NCBI GenBank assembly: GCA_021203305.1
Contig: JAJQBK010000062.1
Location: forward strand, 1-50,741
Source of the DNA: Lachnospiraceae bacterium
GTDB lineage: Bacteria; Bacillota; Clostridia; Lachnospirales; Lachnospiraceae
Reading direction: 5' to 3'
Length of the DNA stretch: 50,741 nucleotides
In this document: positions 7,499 through 14,035 of the stretch, piece after piece
Position numbering within the stretch: position 1 is the stretch's first letter
Layout: the number at the start of each line of letters is the position of its first letter
The notes under the pieces: model-generated
What the model was told of the DNA's origin: nothing
The model's input: only the letters and a program-made list of their open reading frames with translations
Databases searched by the model: none
Translations under genes and position numbers: made by a program

Positions 7499-8110
7499 AT
7501 GGAAGGACGAGAAGGGATAAACAGAATTATTTTCGCAACGGAAAATCCCGGCAAGCTCCGGGAGGTGAAGGCCATTCTGGCTGACCTGGGGCCGGAGGTG
7601 CTTTCCTTAAAGGAGGCCGGGCTTACCACCGATGTGGCGGAGACCGGAGACAGCTTTGAGGCCAATGCGATTCTGAAGGCCAGGGCCGTGACGGCGGATG
7701 ACCATACCATTGTCATGGCGGATGATTCCGGCCTGGAGGTGGACGCGCTGGGCGGGGAGCCGGGAATCTACAGCGCCAGGTATCTGGGGGAGAATACCTC
7801 CTACCGGGTCAAAAATCAGACAATCATCAACAGGCTCGCGGGCAAGACCGGGGCGGAGCGAAGCGCCCGCTTTGTCTGCGCAATCGCGGCTCTGCTGCCG
7901 GATGGGACGCTTCTGACCTCCCGGGGCACAATCGAGGGGCAGATCGGATATGAGGAGAGGGGTGAGGGAGGCTTCGGCTATGACCCCATTTTCATGGTGC
8001 CGGAGCTTGGCCGCTCCACGGCGGAGCTTTCTCCGCAGGAGAAAAACGCCATCAGCCACCGGGGCAGGGCGCTTACTGAGATGAAAGAGAAACTTCGGGG
8101 GATCTTATGA
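7499..8110 (+). CDS. rdgB: XTP/dITP diphosphatase (RdgB/HAM1)
   Basis: This enzyme hydrolyses deaminated purine nucleotides (ITP, dITP, XTP) to monophosphates and so keeps them out of DNA. Seen here: the N-terminal FATENPGKLREVK, the acidic DDSGLEVDALGGEPGIYSAR block and the C-terminal SHRGRAL (about 186-192), all hallmarks of the HAM1 family. The 203-aa length is normal. GGAG lies before the ATG. Its stop overlaps the next start (ATGA), so it is translationally coupled to the YfcE-type gene, the same pair as ysnA-ysnB in B. subtilis. Confidence 0.93.
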   Translation: MEGREGINRIIFATENPGKLREVKAILADLGPEVLSLKEAGLTTDVAETGDSFEANAILKARAVTADDHTIVMADDSGLEVDALGGEPGIYSARYLGENTSYRVKNQTIINRLAGKTGAERSARFVCAIAALLPDGTLLTSRGTIEGQIGYEERGEGGFGYDPIFMVPELGRSTAELSPQEKNAISHRGRALTEMKEKLRGIL

Positions 8111-8589
8111 GAGTTTTGATCTGCAGTGACAGTCACGGCAGACATGCCGGTCTGATCGGGGCAATTGAAAAAGAAAAACCGCTGGATATGGTCATTCACT
8201 GCGGCGACATAGAAAACGGCGAGCCGCTGATCAGGGAAGCGGCGGGGTGCCATCTGGAGGCTGTGACCGGCAATAACGATTACTTCAGTGAGCTGCCGTC
8301 GGAGACAATGTTTGTGCTGGGGGGCAAGAAGGTCTGGCTGACCCATGGGCACAATTATTTTGTGTCCCTGGGCATCGAGCGGCTGAAGGAGGAGGCTGCC
8401 AGGAAGAAGGTGGATGTGGTGATGTTCGGACACACCCACAGGCCATTCCTGGAGGAAGAGGACGACATTCTTTTCATCAATCCGGGAAGCATCAGCTATC
8501 CCAGACAAATTCCCCGCAGATGCAGCTATGTGATGCTCACCATCGATGACAATGACCGCTGGAAGCTGGAGCAGAAGTTTGTGACCTGA
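8107..8589 (+). CDS. YfcE/MJ0936-type metallophosphodiesterase
   Basis: A 160-aa single-domain calcineurin-like phosphodiesterase with the full metal set: SDSHGR, HCGDIEN, GNND, LTHGHNY and GHTHRP, ending in the NPGSISYPR loop. Family members cleave phosphodiester model substrates, and the in vivo substrate is unsettled. It overlaps rdgB by 4 nt and is certainly in the same operon. Unlike the paralogue at 1304, all metal ligands are intact. Confidence 0.88.
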   Translation: MRVLICSDSHGRHAGLIGAIEKEKPLDMVIHCGDIENGEPLIREAAGCHLEAVTGNNDYFSELPSETMFVLGGKKVWLTHGHNYFVSLGIERLKEEAARKKVDVVMFGHTHRPFLEEEDDILFINPGSISYPRQIPRRCSYVMLTIDDNDRWKLEQKFVT

Positions 8590-8591
8590 GC

Positions 8592-8650
8592 TCCCCCCAC
8601 ATAAGCATCTTAGCCTTGTAAGGGGCTGGTGGGATTGCGTGTCCGGGGGG
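8592..8650. repeat. Palindromic intergenic repeat, second copy
   Basis: The left arm CCCCCCACATAAGCA and the right arm with GGGATTGCGTGTCCGGGGGG fold into a long imperfect hairpin. The core CATAAGCA(A)TCTTAGCC...GGGATTGCG matches the reverse complement of the first hairpin of the element at 6028-6196. A CACAC-TAAGGCGTCCT motif behind it recurs at about 8924-8945. Confidence 0.6.
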
Positions 8651-8713
8651 CATCTCGCACACTGTAAGGCGTCCTGTGAAGGAGAGAAAGTGGCTTAACT
8701 AAATAAAACAACA

Positions 8714-8743
8714 GAAGGAAGCTCTGAAGGAGCTTCCTTTTTT
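8714..8743 (+). terminator. Terminator after rdgB and the phosphodiesterase
   Basis: GGAAGCTC (8717-8724) pairs with GAGCTTCC (8730-8737), extended by A-T pairs into a run of six T. In the 459-nt gap 8590-9048 this is the only clear transcription stop. Confidence 0.9.
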
Positions 8744-8775
8744 GCGCCGTAAGGAGCGGGAAGGCGCTCGAAGCG

Positions 8776-8804
8776 GGCGGGATTGCTCATGTAGAGGGAA
8801 GCGT
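8776..8804. repeat. Partial copy of the palindromic repeat motif
   Basis: GCGGGATTGCTCATGTAG followed by AGGGAAGCG matches the arm motif of the 6028-6196 element, but the second arm is missing. It is probably a decayed copy. Confidence 0.4.
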
Positions 8805-8847
8805 TTTAAGAGTAATCGCAAATAATAATCGGAGGACATTTTTTCAC

Positions 8848-8899
8848 TTGACACATTTGACTAATGATGTTAGACTAAAACTGTCTAATGAAAGTAGAC
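8848..8899 (+). promoter_or_regulatory. BlaI-type promoter with two operators
   Basis: TTGACA (8848-8853), a 17-nt spacer and TAGACT (8871-8876) form the promoter. Two 17-bp operators of the form GTCTA-N7-TAGAC overlap it: GACTA...TAGAC at 8859-8875 (one mismatch) and GTCTA...TAGAC at 8883-8899. All four half-sites start exactly 12 bp apart. Binding by the BlaI protein encoded next is inferred from position and from the similar TGTAGTC-type half-sites of known BlaI/MecI operators. Confidence 0.75.
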
Positions 8900-9048
8900 A
8901 GAACGGCACTGCAACAGGTGAGACACACATAAGGCGTCCTTTAGGAGAAAATCTTTGCTTCCCATAGTCGAACTTATGCGTATCCGCCAGAAGAGCGGGG
9001 CAATTGACTTTTATATATAGGCATATTCGTTTTGAAAGGGAGATACTC

Positions 9049-9435
9049 ATGGAAAAGTACAGGCTGGGGGAGATGGAGCAGAAATTCGCGGAGCTGATCT
9101 GGGAGAAGGAACCCATCGGCTCGGGGGAGCTTGCGAAGCTGGCGGAGGCGGAGTTTGGCTGGAAGAGGACGACCGCCTACACGATGCTGAAGCGTCTTTG
9201 TGTCAGGGAGTTGTTTGCCAACGAGGGCGGAACGGTGAGGGCGCTGGTGACCAGGGAAGAATTTCAGGCGGCCCGGGGAGAGCTTTTTCTGGAGGAAAAT
9301 TTTAATGGGTCGCTGCCCATGTTCCTGGCCGCGTTTTCGAAGAGAAAAAAGCTGAGCGGCGATGAGGTGGAGGAGCTGAGAAAGCTGATTGAGGAGTATG
9401 AGGAAGATGGGATGGAAGATGGGCGGCAACCGTGA
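9049..9435 (+). CDS. BlaI/MecI/CopY-family repressor (first copy)
   Basis: A 128-aa winged-helix repressor: EMEQKFAELIWEKEPIGSGELAKLAE, then the recognition helix region WKRTTAYTMLKRLC, and a C-terminal dimerisation part (EEVEELRKLIEEYEED). In known systems the repressor is inactivated by proteolysis after the partner M56 sensor is activated. The start at 9049 follows GGGAG. It is the first gene of an operon with the M56 protein at 9534 and sits behind its own operator pair. A close relative is at 17020. Confidence 0.87.
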   Translation: MEKYRLGEMEQKFAELIWEKEPIGSGELAKLAEAEFGWKRTTAYTMLKRLCVRELFANEGGTVRALVTREEFQAARGELFLEENFNGSLPMFLAAFSKRKKLSGDEVEELRKLIEEYEEDGMEDGRQP

Positions 9436-9533
9436 TATGCCTGAACTGACAGGAACCAATTGGAAAATGAGAAAACAGAGTCTGGAAGAATGCGAATATC
9501 GTGAAAGCAGACCGAAGACGGGGGTGAGAGGAA

Positions 9534-11930
9534 ATGATGGAAAATATTTTTATTGAGATTCTGAATATGAGCCTGACGGCCAGTGTGGTGATTCTGGCGG
9601 TCTGTGTGATTCGTTTTTTCTGGAGAGGCGCTCCCAAAATCTTTTCTTATATACTCTGGGCGGTGGTGCTGTTTCGTCTGCTGTGCCCTTTTTCCATTGA
9701 ATCGGCATTTTCTCTTCTGGGGGCGATTAACGGAGAGGAGGCCGCGCGGCAGGGGAGGATGGAGTATATTTCCACCGATATTGAATATCAGCCGCAGACG
9801 CAGTTGTCCGCGTGGACGGTGAGCGGTACAGTAACTGAGGAAGCGGTGAGTGATACGGTAAATGAGACGGTGAGTGCCTCCCTTCCCACGGCGGATGTGG
9901 GAGATTCCGTCAACCCAATGCAGGTCGTGCTGTTTGTGGCGGCACGGATCTGGCTGCTGGGTGTGCTTGCAATGGCGGCGTATCAGATTACATCGCTTTT
10001 GCGCTTCAAAAGACGTCTGAAGGGCGCTCAGTGCGAAGAAGGAAGCATTTACCGGATGGCGGGCGGCGGAACGCCTTTTGTCTATGGTTTGATTCGTCCG
10101 CGTATTTATATGCCGGAAGGGCTGAGCAATGAGGAGCGGAGATATATGCTTCTGCATGAACAGATTCATATCCGCAGAGGAGATCCAATTTTCCGCTTTC
10201 TGGGCTGTGTGGCTCTGTGCCTGCACTGGTTCAATCCGCTGGTGTGGCTGGCGTTCTTTTTAAGTGCCAGGGATATGGAGCTGTCCTGCGATGAGGCGGT
10301 GCTCCGGAAGCTGGGGAACGGGGTGAAGAAGGAATATTCCGGGTCGCTTCTGTCACTGGCAGACGGGGACAGGGGGAAGGAAAGCGTCAGGGGAATTCCT
10401 GTGGCCTTTGGGGAAGGCGACGTGAAAAGCCGCATCAAAAATGTGCTTGGGTATCAGAAGGCGAAGCCGGTGGTGATGGCCGTGGCCTCCATTGCCTGTA
10501 TTCTGGCGGTTGCGGCGCTGGCGTTTAATCCGGATTCTGACACAGGGGAAGGCGACACAGCCGGGATGACTTCAGATGCAGGAGAAGCTGACGCAGCTGA
10601 GACTGCTTCGGACACGGAAGGGGACGATGCGGCGGAGCTGGCTTCAGACACAGGAGAAGGTGACACCGCTGAGACAGCGTCTGATACGGGAGAGACTGCT
10701 TCCTCTGAGGTGACGGTGGTGATGAATTCTGCTTCAGACACAGGAGAAGCAGACGCGCCGGAGGCGGTGCAGCAGGCGGCCATAGCGAGGGTCTTTCGAA
10801 AAATGGAAGAATGGGAAATATTGCAGGAGGGAGCAACTGAGCGTGCGATGTGGGGAACCTACAGTTATCTGGACTGGAGAATCAGTTCCCTTGAGCTGTC
10901 ATGCACCTATGAGAATCTGGATGGGGCGGATTACGAGGTCTGGCTGATGAATTACGAGTTCCTGATGGATGATCCTGACGCTGTTGTCCTGGCGGGAGGC
11001 ATGGCAATGGATTCGGAGGGCTGGCTTACCGCGGGCTACCCAAACAGTGAATATCTGATTTTTGAAAAGCAGGGGGACACACTTGTCTTTGTTACAGCCG
11101 CAATGATCAATGACAGTACTCCGGAACAAGAAGGGTTCATAGAGGATATCAGGATACAGCTGAGTAACGCGGCAGCGCTATTGGAGGCTTCTGACACCTG
11201 GGTACTGGATGATATTATTTATGATGAATACCACAATATTTACAGCGGCTTTGTTATACTGTCAGGGGCGGATTCTCTCGGTAAATACAACAGCACTGCC
11301 ATGACGAAAGGGGCAGAGCTCCGCGCCATGGTCACCAGACAGGGAAACGCGCTCACTTTCTCTGTCATCACAAGGAGCGATGAGGAGGATACTTTTGAGG
11401 GAGAGATCAGCGGGGAGGATTCCTTTTATGTGGAAAACAGCGACGGCGGACACCTGGAGGGGTACGCGGCTGAGGATGAAGACGGTGGGATTTATCTGTA
11501 TGTATGGGGAAATGCCTTTGGAGAAAATGTGGAATTTATGTTTTATCTGTATACCTTTTATGAGATTGGCGCGGACGCAGAGGACTATTATTCCGGCAGC
11601 GATTTTGTGGGAGTGACATCTTCTCAGGCGGAGTATTTTGCGGCGTTTATCAAGGCGGCTGTAGCGTCGGATGACAGGGAGGCTTTTGCGCAGATGGTCA
11701 GTTATCCGATCACGCTCAGGCTGGAGGAAGAGGTGGTGGTGTCCGATGAGGAGGAGATGCTTCTCTATTATGATGATCTGATGGAATATCAGAATTTTGC
11801 AGGCAATGTCGCCGATATTTTCACAAAATATATGTTTGCCGGTTCTATGGGCGTGTGCGTGGACGACGGGATTATCTGGTTTGAGGAGGATTCTGAGGGA
11901 GAATGTAAAATTTACGCGATCAATCCCTGA
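9534..11930 (+). CDS. BlaR1-type M56 membrane metallopeptidase sensor, 798 aa
   Basis: The N-terminal half is an M56 peptidase: membrane helices at about 10-35, 38-55 and 125-145, zinc motif HEQIH (208-212), NPLVWLAFF helix and DMELSCDEAV (247-256), then a last helix at about 311-331. BlaR1 carries an outside beta-lactam-binding domain here; this protein instead has a 12-residue Asp/Thr/Gly/Glu repeat linker (about 335-415) and about 380 residues of unrecognised exported domain. The final 80 residues (SYPITLRLEEEV, GIIWFEED) resemble an NTF2-like fold as an inference. GAGAGGAA precedes the ATG. It likely cleaves the BlaI partner upon an unknown envelope signal. Confidence 0.8.
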   Translation: MMENIFIEILNMSLTASVVILAVCVIRFFWRGAPKIFSYILWAVVLFRLLCPFSIESAFSLLGAINGEEAARQGRMEYISTDIEYQPQTQLSAWTVSGTVTEEAVSDTVNETVSASLPTADVGDSVNPMQVVLFVAARIWLLGVLAMAAYQITSLLRFKRRLKGAQCEEGSIYRMAGGGTPFVYGLIRPRIYMPEGLSNEERRYMLLHEQIHIRRGDPIFRFLGCVALCLHWFNPLVWLAFFLSARDMELSCDEAVLRKLGNGVKKEYSGSLLSLADGDRGKESVRGIPVAFGEGDVKSRIKNVLGYQKAKPVVMAVASIACILAVAALAFNPDSDTGEGDTAGMTSDAGEADAAETASDTEGDDAAELASDTGEGDTAETASDTGETASSEVTVVMNSASDTGEADAPEAVQQAAIARVFRKMEEWEILQEGATERAMWGTYSYLDWRISSLELSCTYENLDGADYEVWLMNYEFLMDDPDAVVLAGGMAMDSEGWLTAGYPNSEYLIFEKQGDTLVFVTAAMINDSTPEQEGFIEDIRIQLSNAAALLEASDTWVLDDIIYDEYHNIYSGFVILSGADSLGKYNSTAMTKGAELRAMVTRQGNALTFSVITRSDEEDTFEGEISGEDSFYVENSDGGHLEGYAAEDEDGGIYLYVWGNAFGENVEFMFYLYTFYEIGADAEDYYSGSDFVGVTSSQAEYFAAFIKAAVASDDREAFAQMVSYPITLRLEEEVVVSDEEEMLLYYDDLMEYQNFAGNVADIFTKYMFAGSMGVCVDDGIIWFEEDSEGECKIYAINP
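10539..10703 (+). repeat. 36-bp coding tandem repeat, four units plus a partial
   Basis: Units at 10539, 10575, 10611 and 10647 encode the 12-residue variants DTGEGDTAGMTS, DAGEADAAETAS, DTEGDDAAELAS and DTGEGDTAETAS. A partial DTGETAS follows, with another DTGEADAPEA unit near 10737. The repeat forms the acidic linker of the first M56 sensor. Confidence 0.85.
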
Positions 11931-12073
11931 AAAAGGAATGTTGACGGAGTATCTTAAGATTTCCTTAAGCTTTTACTTTCCTGTTGCCCGTAATATCTTT
12001 GGTATGATATTCTGGGACCAGCCTGTAAATGAAAAATACAGATGTGGTTTATCTGCCATGAGAGGGGGACGGT

Positions 12074-12625
12074 ATGCAGAAAATTTTTATCGGGTTTTTG
12101 TTTGTATTTTTTGACCTGACAGTCAATGCGAACGGTCATGTGGTGGGAATCCTGCCGGACTTTGTCGGTTATATTTTTATTTTTATGGGCTGTCGGGAGA
12201 TGGCAGAGGAGAGTGATGATTTTTCAAAGCCATATCCGTTTATTGTGGGAATGACTGTTTATGGTGCCGTGATCTGGGTGCTGGAGCTGCTTGGAATTAC
12301 TTATTATGGCGACACCTGGCCGTTTGCCACCTTAAGCATGGTGGTTACCTGCGTTCCTCTGTATATTGATTATTGTATTATTCTGGGCGTCAGAGATATG
12401 GAAAATACGTATAACAGCAGCTTCAGAAGCGGCACGCTTGATAATGTCTGGTTTGCTACGGTGATTTTTTCCGTCGCGGGAGTGATTGCTCTCATGCTGC
12501 TTCCTGTACTGGGCGCGATTTGTATTGCGGGCGTGATGGCGGCGCATGTGGTATTTCTGTATCAGTTTTATCAGGCGAAGCGGGAATATTCTCAGGCCAT
12601 GGGTGTTAAAATGGAGGAGCAGTAA
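12074..12625 (+). CDS. Unrecognised integral membrane protein, 183 aa
   Basis: Four to five hydrophobic segments (about residues 3-18, 28-38, 60-78, 85-105, 130-165) and a short charged C-terminus. The GILPDFVGYIFIFMG motif is familiar from uncharacterised Lachnospiraceae membrane proteins, but no function is known to me. A GAGGGGG site lies 5 nt before the ATG. It follows the first M56 sensor by 143 nt, so it could be part of that regulon. Its 3' end overlaps the HepT gene, which runs the other way, by 34 nt. Confidence 0.7.
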   Translation: MQKIFIGFLFVFFDLTVNANGHVVGILPDFVGYIFIFMGCREMAEESDDFSKPYPFIVGMTVYGAVIWVLELLGITYYGDTWPFATLSMVVTCVPLYIDYCIILGVRDMENTYNSSFRSGTLDNVWFATVIFSVAGVIALMLLPVLGAICIAGVMAAHVVFLYQFYQAKREYSQAMGVKMEEQ

Positions 12626-12942
12626 CCCTGCAGCTCAGGAATATCCTGCGTGAGAGTTTCCCAGAGGATTTCCTTATCAATTTTGCCATAATTATGGGCA
12701 ACGATATTGCGCAGGGCTTTCATTTGCCTCCATGGCATCTGGTCGTATGTTTTTTTAAAATCTTCGCTGAGATGAGTGGTAAGTTCTCCAATCTGTAAAA
12801 CACATAATGCGGTGGCATTTTGATAGATTGAATTGCCGCTAAAGGTTTGATAATCATTTCCAAATACGTCGGCAGTGTGTTTTATTTCCGCACAATATTT
12901 TAAAATGTGGCGTAGAATTTCGGCATCTCGATCAGTCGGCAT
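12592..12942 (-). CDS. hepT: HepT-type HEPN ribonuclease toxin (DUF86)
   Basis: A 116-aa all-helical HEPN RNase toxin. The diagnostic R-x4-H-x-Y motif is seen as R78-NIVA-H83-N-Y85. R and H are the RNase residues, and the tyrosine is the residue that MntA-type antitoxins AMPylate in the characterised system. The start overlaps the antitoxin 3' end by 11 nt, and GAGG lies 9 nt upstream. AT-richer than its neighbours, which suggests transfer. The 3' end overlaps the convergent membrane protein gene by 34 nt. Confidence 0.87.
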   Translation of the reverse strand: MPTDRDAEILRHILKYCAEIKHTADVFGNDYQTFSGNSIYQNATALCVLQIGELTTHLSEDFKKTYDQMPWRQMKALRNIVAHNYGKIDKEILWETLTQDIPELQGYCSSILTPMA

Positions 12943-13234
12943 ATAGTATAACCTCGTCTTTCTGAATTCTTTTCAGGAAACTTTCTTCAAGGCTTCCGGT
13001 GGTCAGTACATCGATCTTGCGATCCAAAGCTTCAGAAAGATCAGTATAGAAACCGCACAACGCGAACATTCCTTTCATGGAGCCTTTTTCTATCCTGAGG
13101 TCAATATCACTTTCCTCGTTGTAATCTCCGCGGGCAAAAGAGCCAAACAGGTACACTTTGGATATATTGTATTTCCGGGCAATGGGAAAAATTATTTTTT
13201 TTAATTCATCTATAGAATAATTTGTCTGGCTCAT
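12932..13234 (-). CDS. mntA: MntA-type nucleotidyltransferase antitoxin
   Basis: A 100-aa minimal nucleotidyltransferase with the catalytic signature G31-S32-x10-D43-x-D45 (GSFARGDYNEESDID). In the known HepT/MntA pairs it transfers AMP from ATP to the toxin tyrosine and silences it. The start at 13234 is preceded by AAAGGAAAA with 4 nt to the ATG; an upstream in-frame ATG at 13267 lies in the leader. The antitoxin-first order and the 11-nt overlap with hepT are typical. Confidence 0.87.
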   Translation of the reverse strand: MSQTNYSIDELKKIIFPIARKYNISKVYLFGSFARGDYNEESDIDLRIEKGSMKGMFALCGFYTDLSEALDRKIDVLTTGSLEESFLKRIQKDEVILYAD

Positions 13235-13279
13235 ACGATTTTCCTTTATAATTGAGCGGAAATTCAAGGTTACAAAAGT

Positions 13280-13308
13280 ATTATAGCATATACTAAATAA
13301 AATAACAA
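13280..13308 (-). promoter_or_regulatory. Promoter of the mntA-hepT operon
   Basis: On the minus strand, TTGTTA, a 17-nt spacer and TATAAT with an extended TG one base before the -10. It lies back to back with the copper promoter, with only 16 nt between the two -35 boxes. Confidence 0.8.
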
Positions 13309-13324
13309 TTCTGAAAATTTCCTA

Positions 13325-13383
13325 TTGACAAATACCCCGGCAGGGTATATTATGCAGATAGCATAAATACCTGCTGGGGGTAT
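13325..13383 (+). promoter_or_regulatory. Copper-responsive promoter with two CsoR boxes
   Basis: TTGACA (13325-13330), a 17-nt spacer and TATTAT (13348-13353) form the promoter. The spacer is filled by a perfect dyad ATACCC-CGGCA-GGGTAT (13332-13348). A second, related dyad with ATACC and GGTAT ends lies at 13367-13383, after the predicted start. Both resemble the known Firmicute CsoR operator with TACCC...GGGTA arms. Repression by the next gene's product, relieved by Cu(I), is the expected logic. Confidence 0.82.
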
Positions 13384-13457
13384 TTTTTGCAATATCCTGG
13401 CATTTTGAAACGGATTGACAGGCAGAGAGGACAGATGTATGTATGATGGAGGATTTG

Positions 13458-13901
13458 ATGGGAAATCATAAAACGGAGCAGGATGTTGCCGTTTCGGCGG
13501 AGACAGGTGATAAGAAGGAGACAGACGACCGGGCGGAGAGCGACTTCAATATTCTTTGTGATACAGGAATTGGTTCTGTTCCGGTGCCGGAAGTGGATGA
13601 AGGGAAGAGCCCTTGTTGCTGCGGCAAGACCACGGAGCGTTCTGCGGAAGAGGTCAGGAAGCTGATCAACCGCTTAAACCGTATCGAGGGGCAGATCCGT
13701 GGAATCCGGGGGATGGTGGAGCGGGACGCGTACTGCCCGGACATCCTGACCCAGTCGGCGGCGGTGACCGCGGCAATGAATGCGTTTAACAGGGAACTGA
13801 TGGCAAATCACATCAAACACTGCGTGGTCAGGGATATTAAAGAGGGAAGGGAAGATACCGTGGATGAGCTGGTATTTACCTTACAGAAACTCATGAAATA
13901 A
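13458..13901 (+). CDS. csoR: CsoR-family copper-sensing repressor with extended N-terminus
   Basis: The C-terminal 85 residues form the CsoR helical fold (VRKLINRLNRIEGQIRGIRGMV). The Cu(I) ligands are C93, H118 and C122, with exactly the 25- and 4-residue spacing of characterised CsoR proteins. The N-terminal 60 residues are an unusual acidic extension ending in a PCCCG cluster (C53-C55) that could bind metal. The start at 13458 follows GGAGG at 5 nt; an ATG at 13443 is possible but overlaps that site. It is the first gene of the csoR-copA unit, and Cu(I) binding should release its own promoter. Confidence 0.87.
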   Translation: MGNHKTEQDVAVSAETGDKKETDDRAESDFNILCDTGIGSVPVPEVDEGKSPCCCGKTTERSAEEVRKLINRLNRIEGQIRGIRGMVERDAYCPDILTQSAAVTAAMNAFNRELMANHIKHCVVRDIKEGREDTVDELVFTLQKLMK

Positions 13902-14035
13902 GACGGAGTTTATGGAAAGCGACTTTTTTAGGATAAGAGAAGTGCTTTTGGAGTCCGGACATTTTTCAGTGTTAAGCGATTGCGATTCTTTTCGATGCAG
14001 ATCATGGTTATGAATGGATAAGAGGAGGCAATTTT

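Noticed and set aside
9049-11930. Beta-lactam resistance regulon (BlaI/BlaR1)
   Set aside because: The sensor lacks the penicillin-binding domain and no beta-lactamase or PBP gene is nearby, so only the family-level name is kept.
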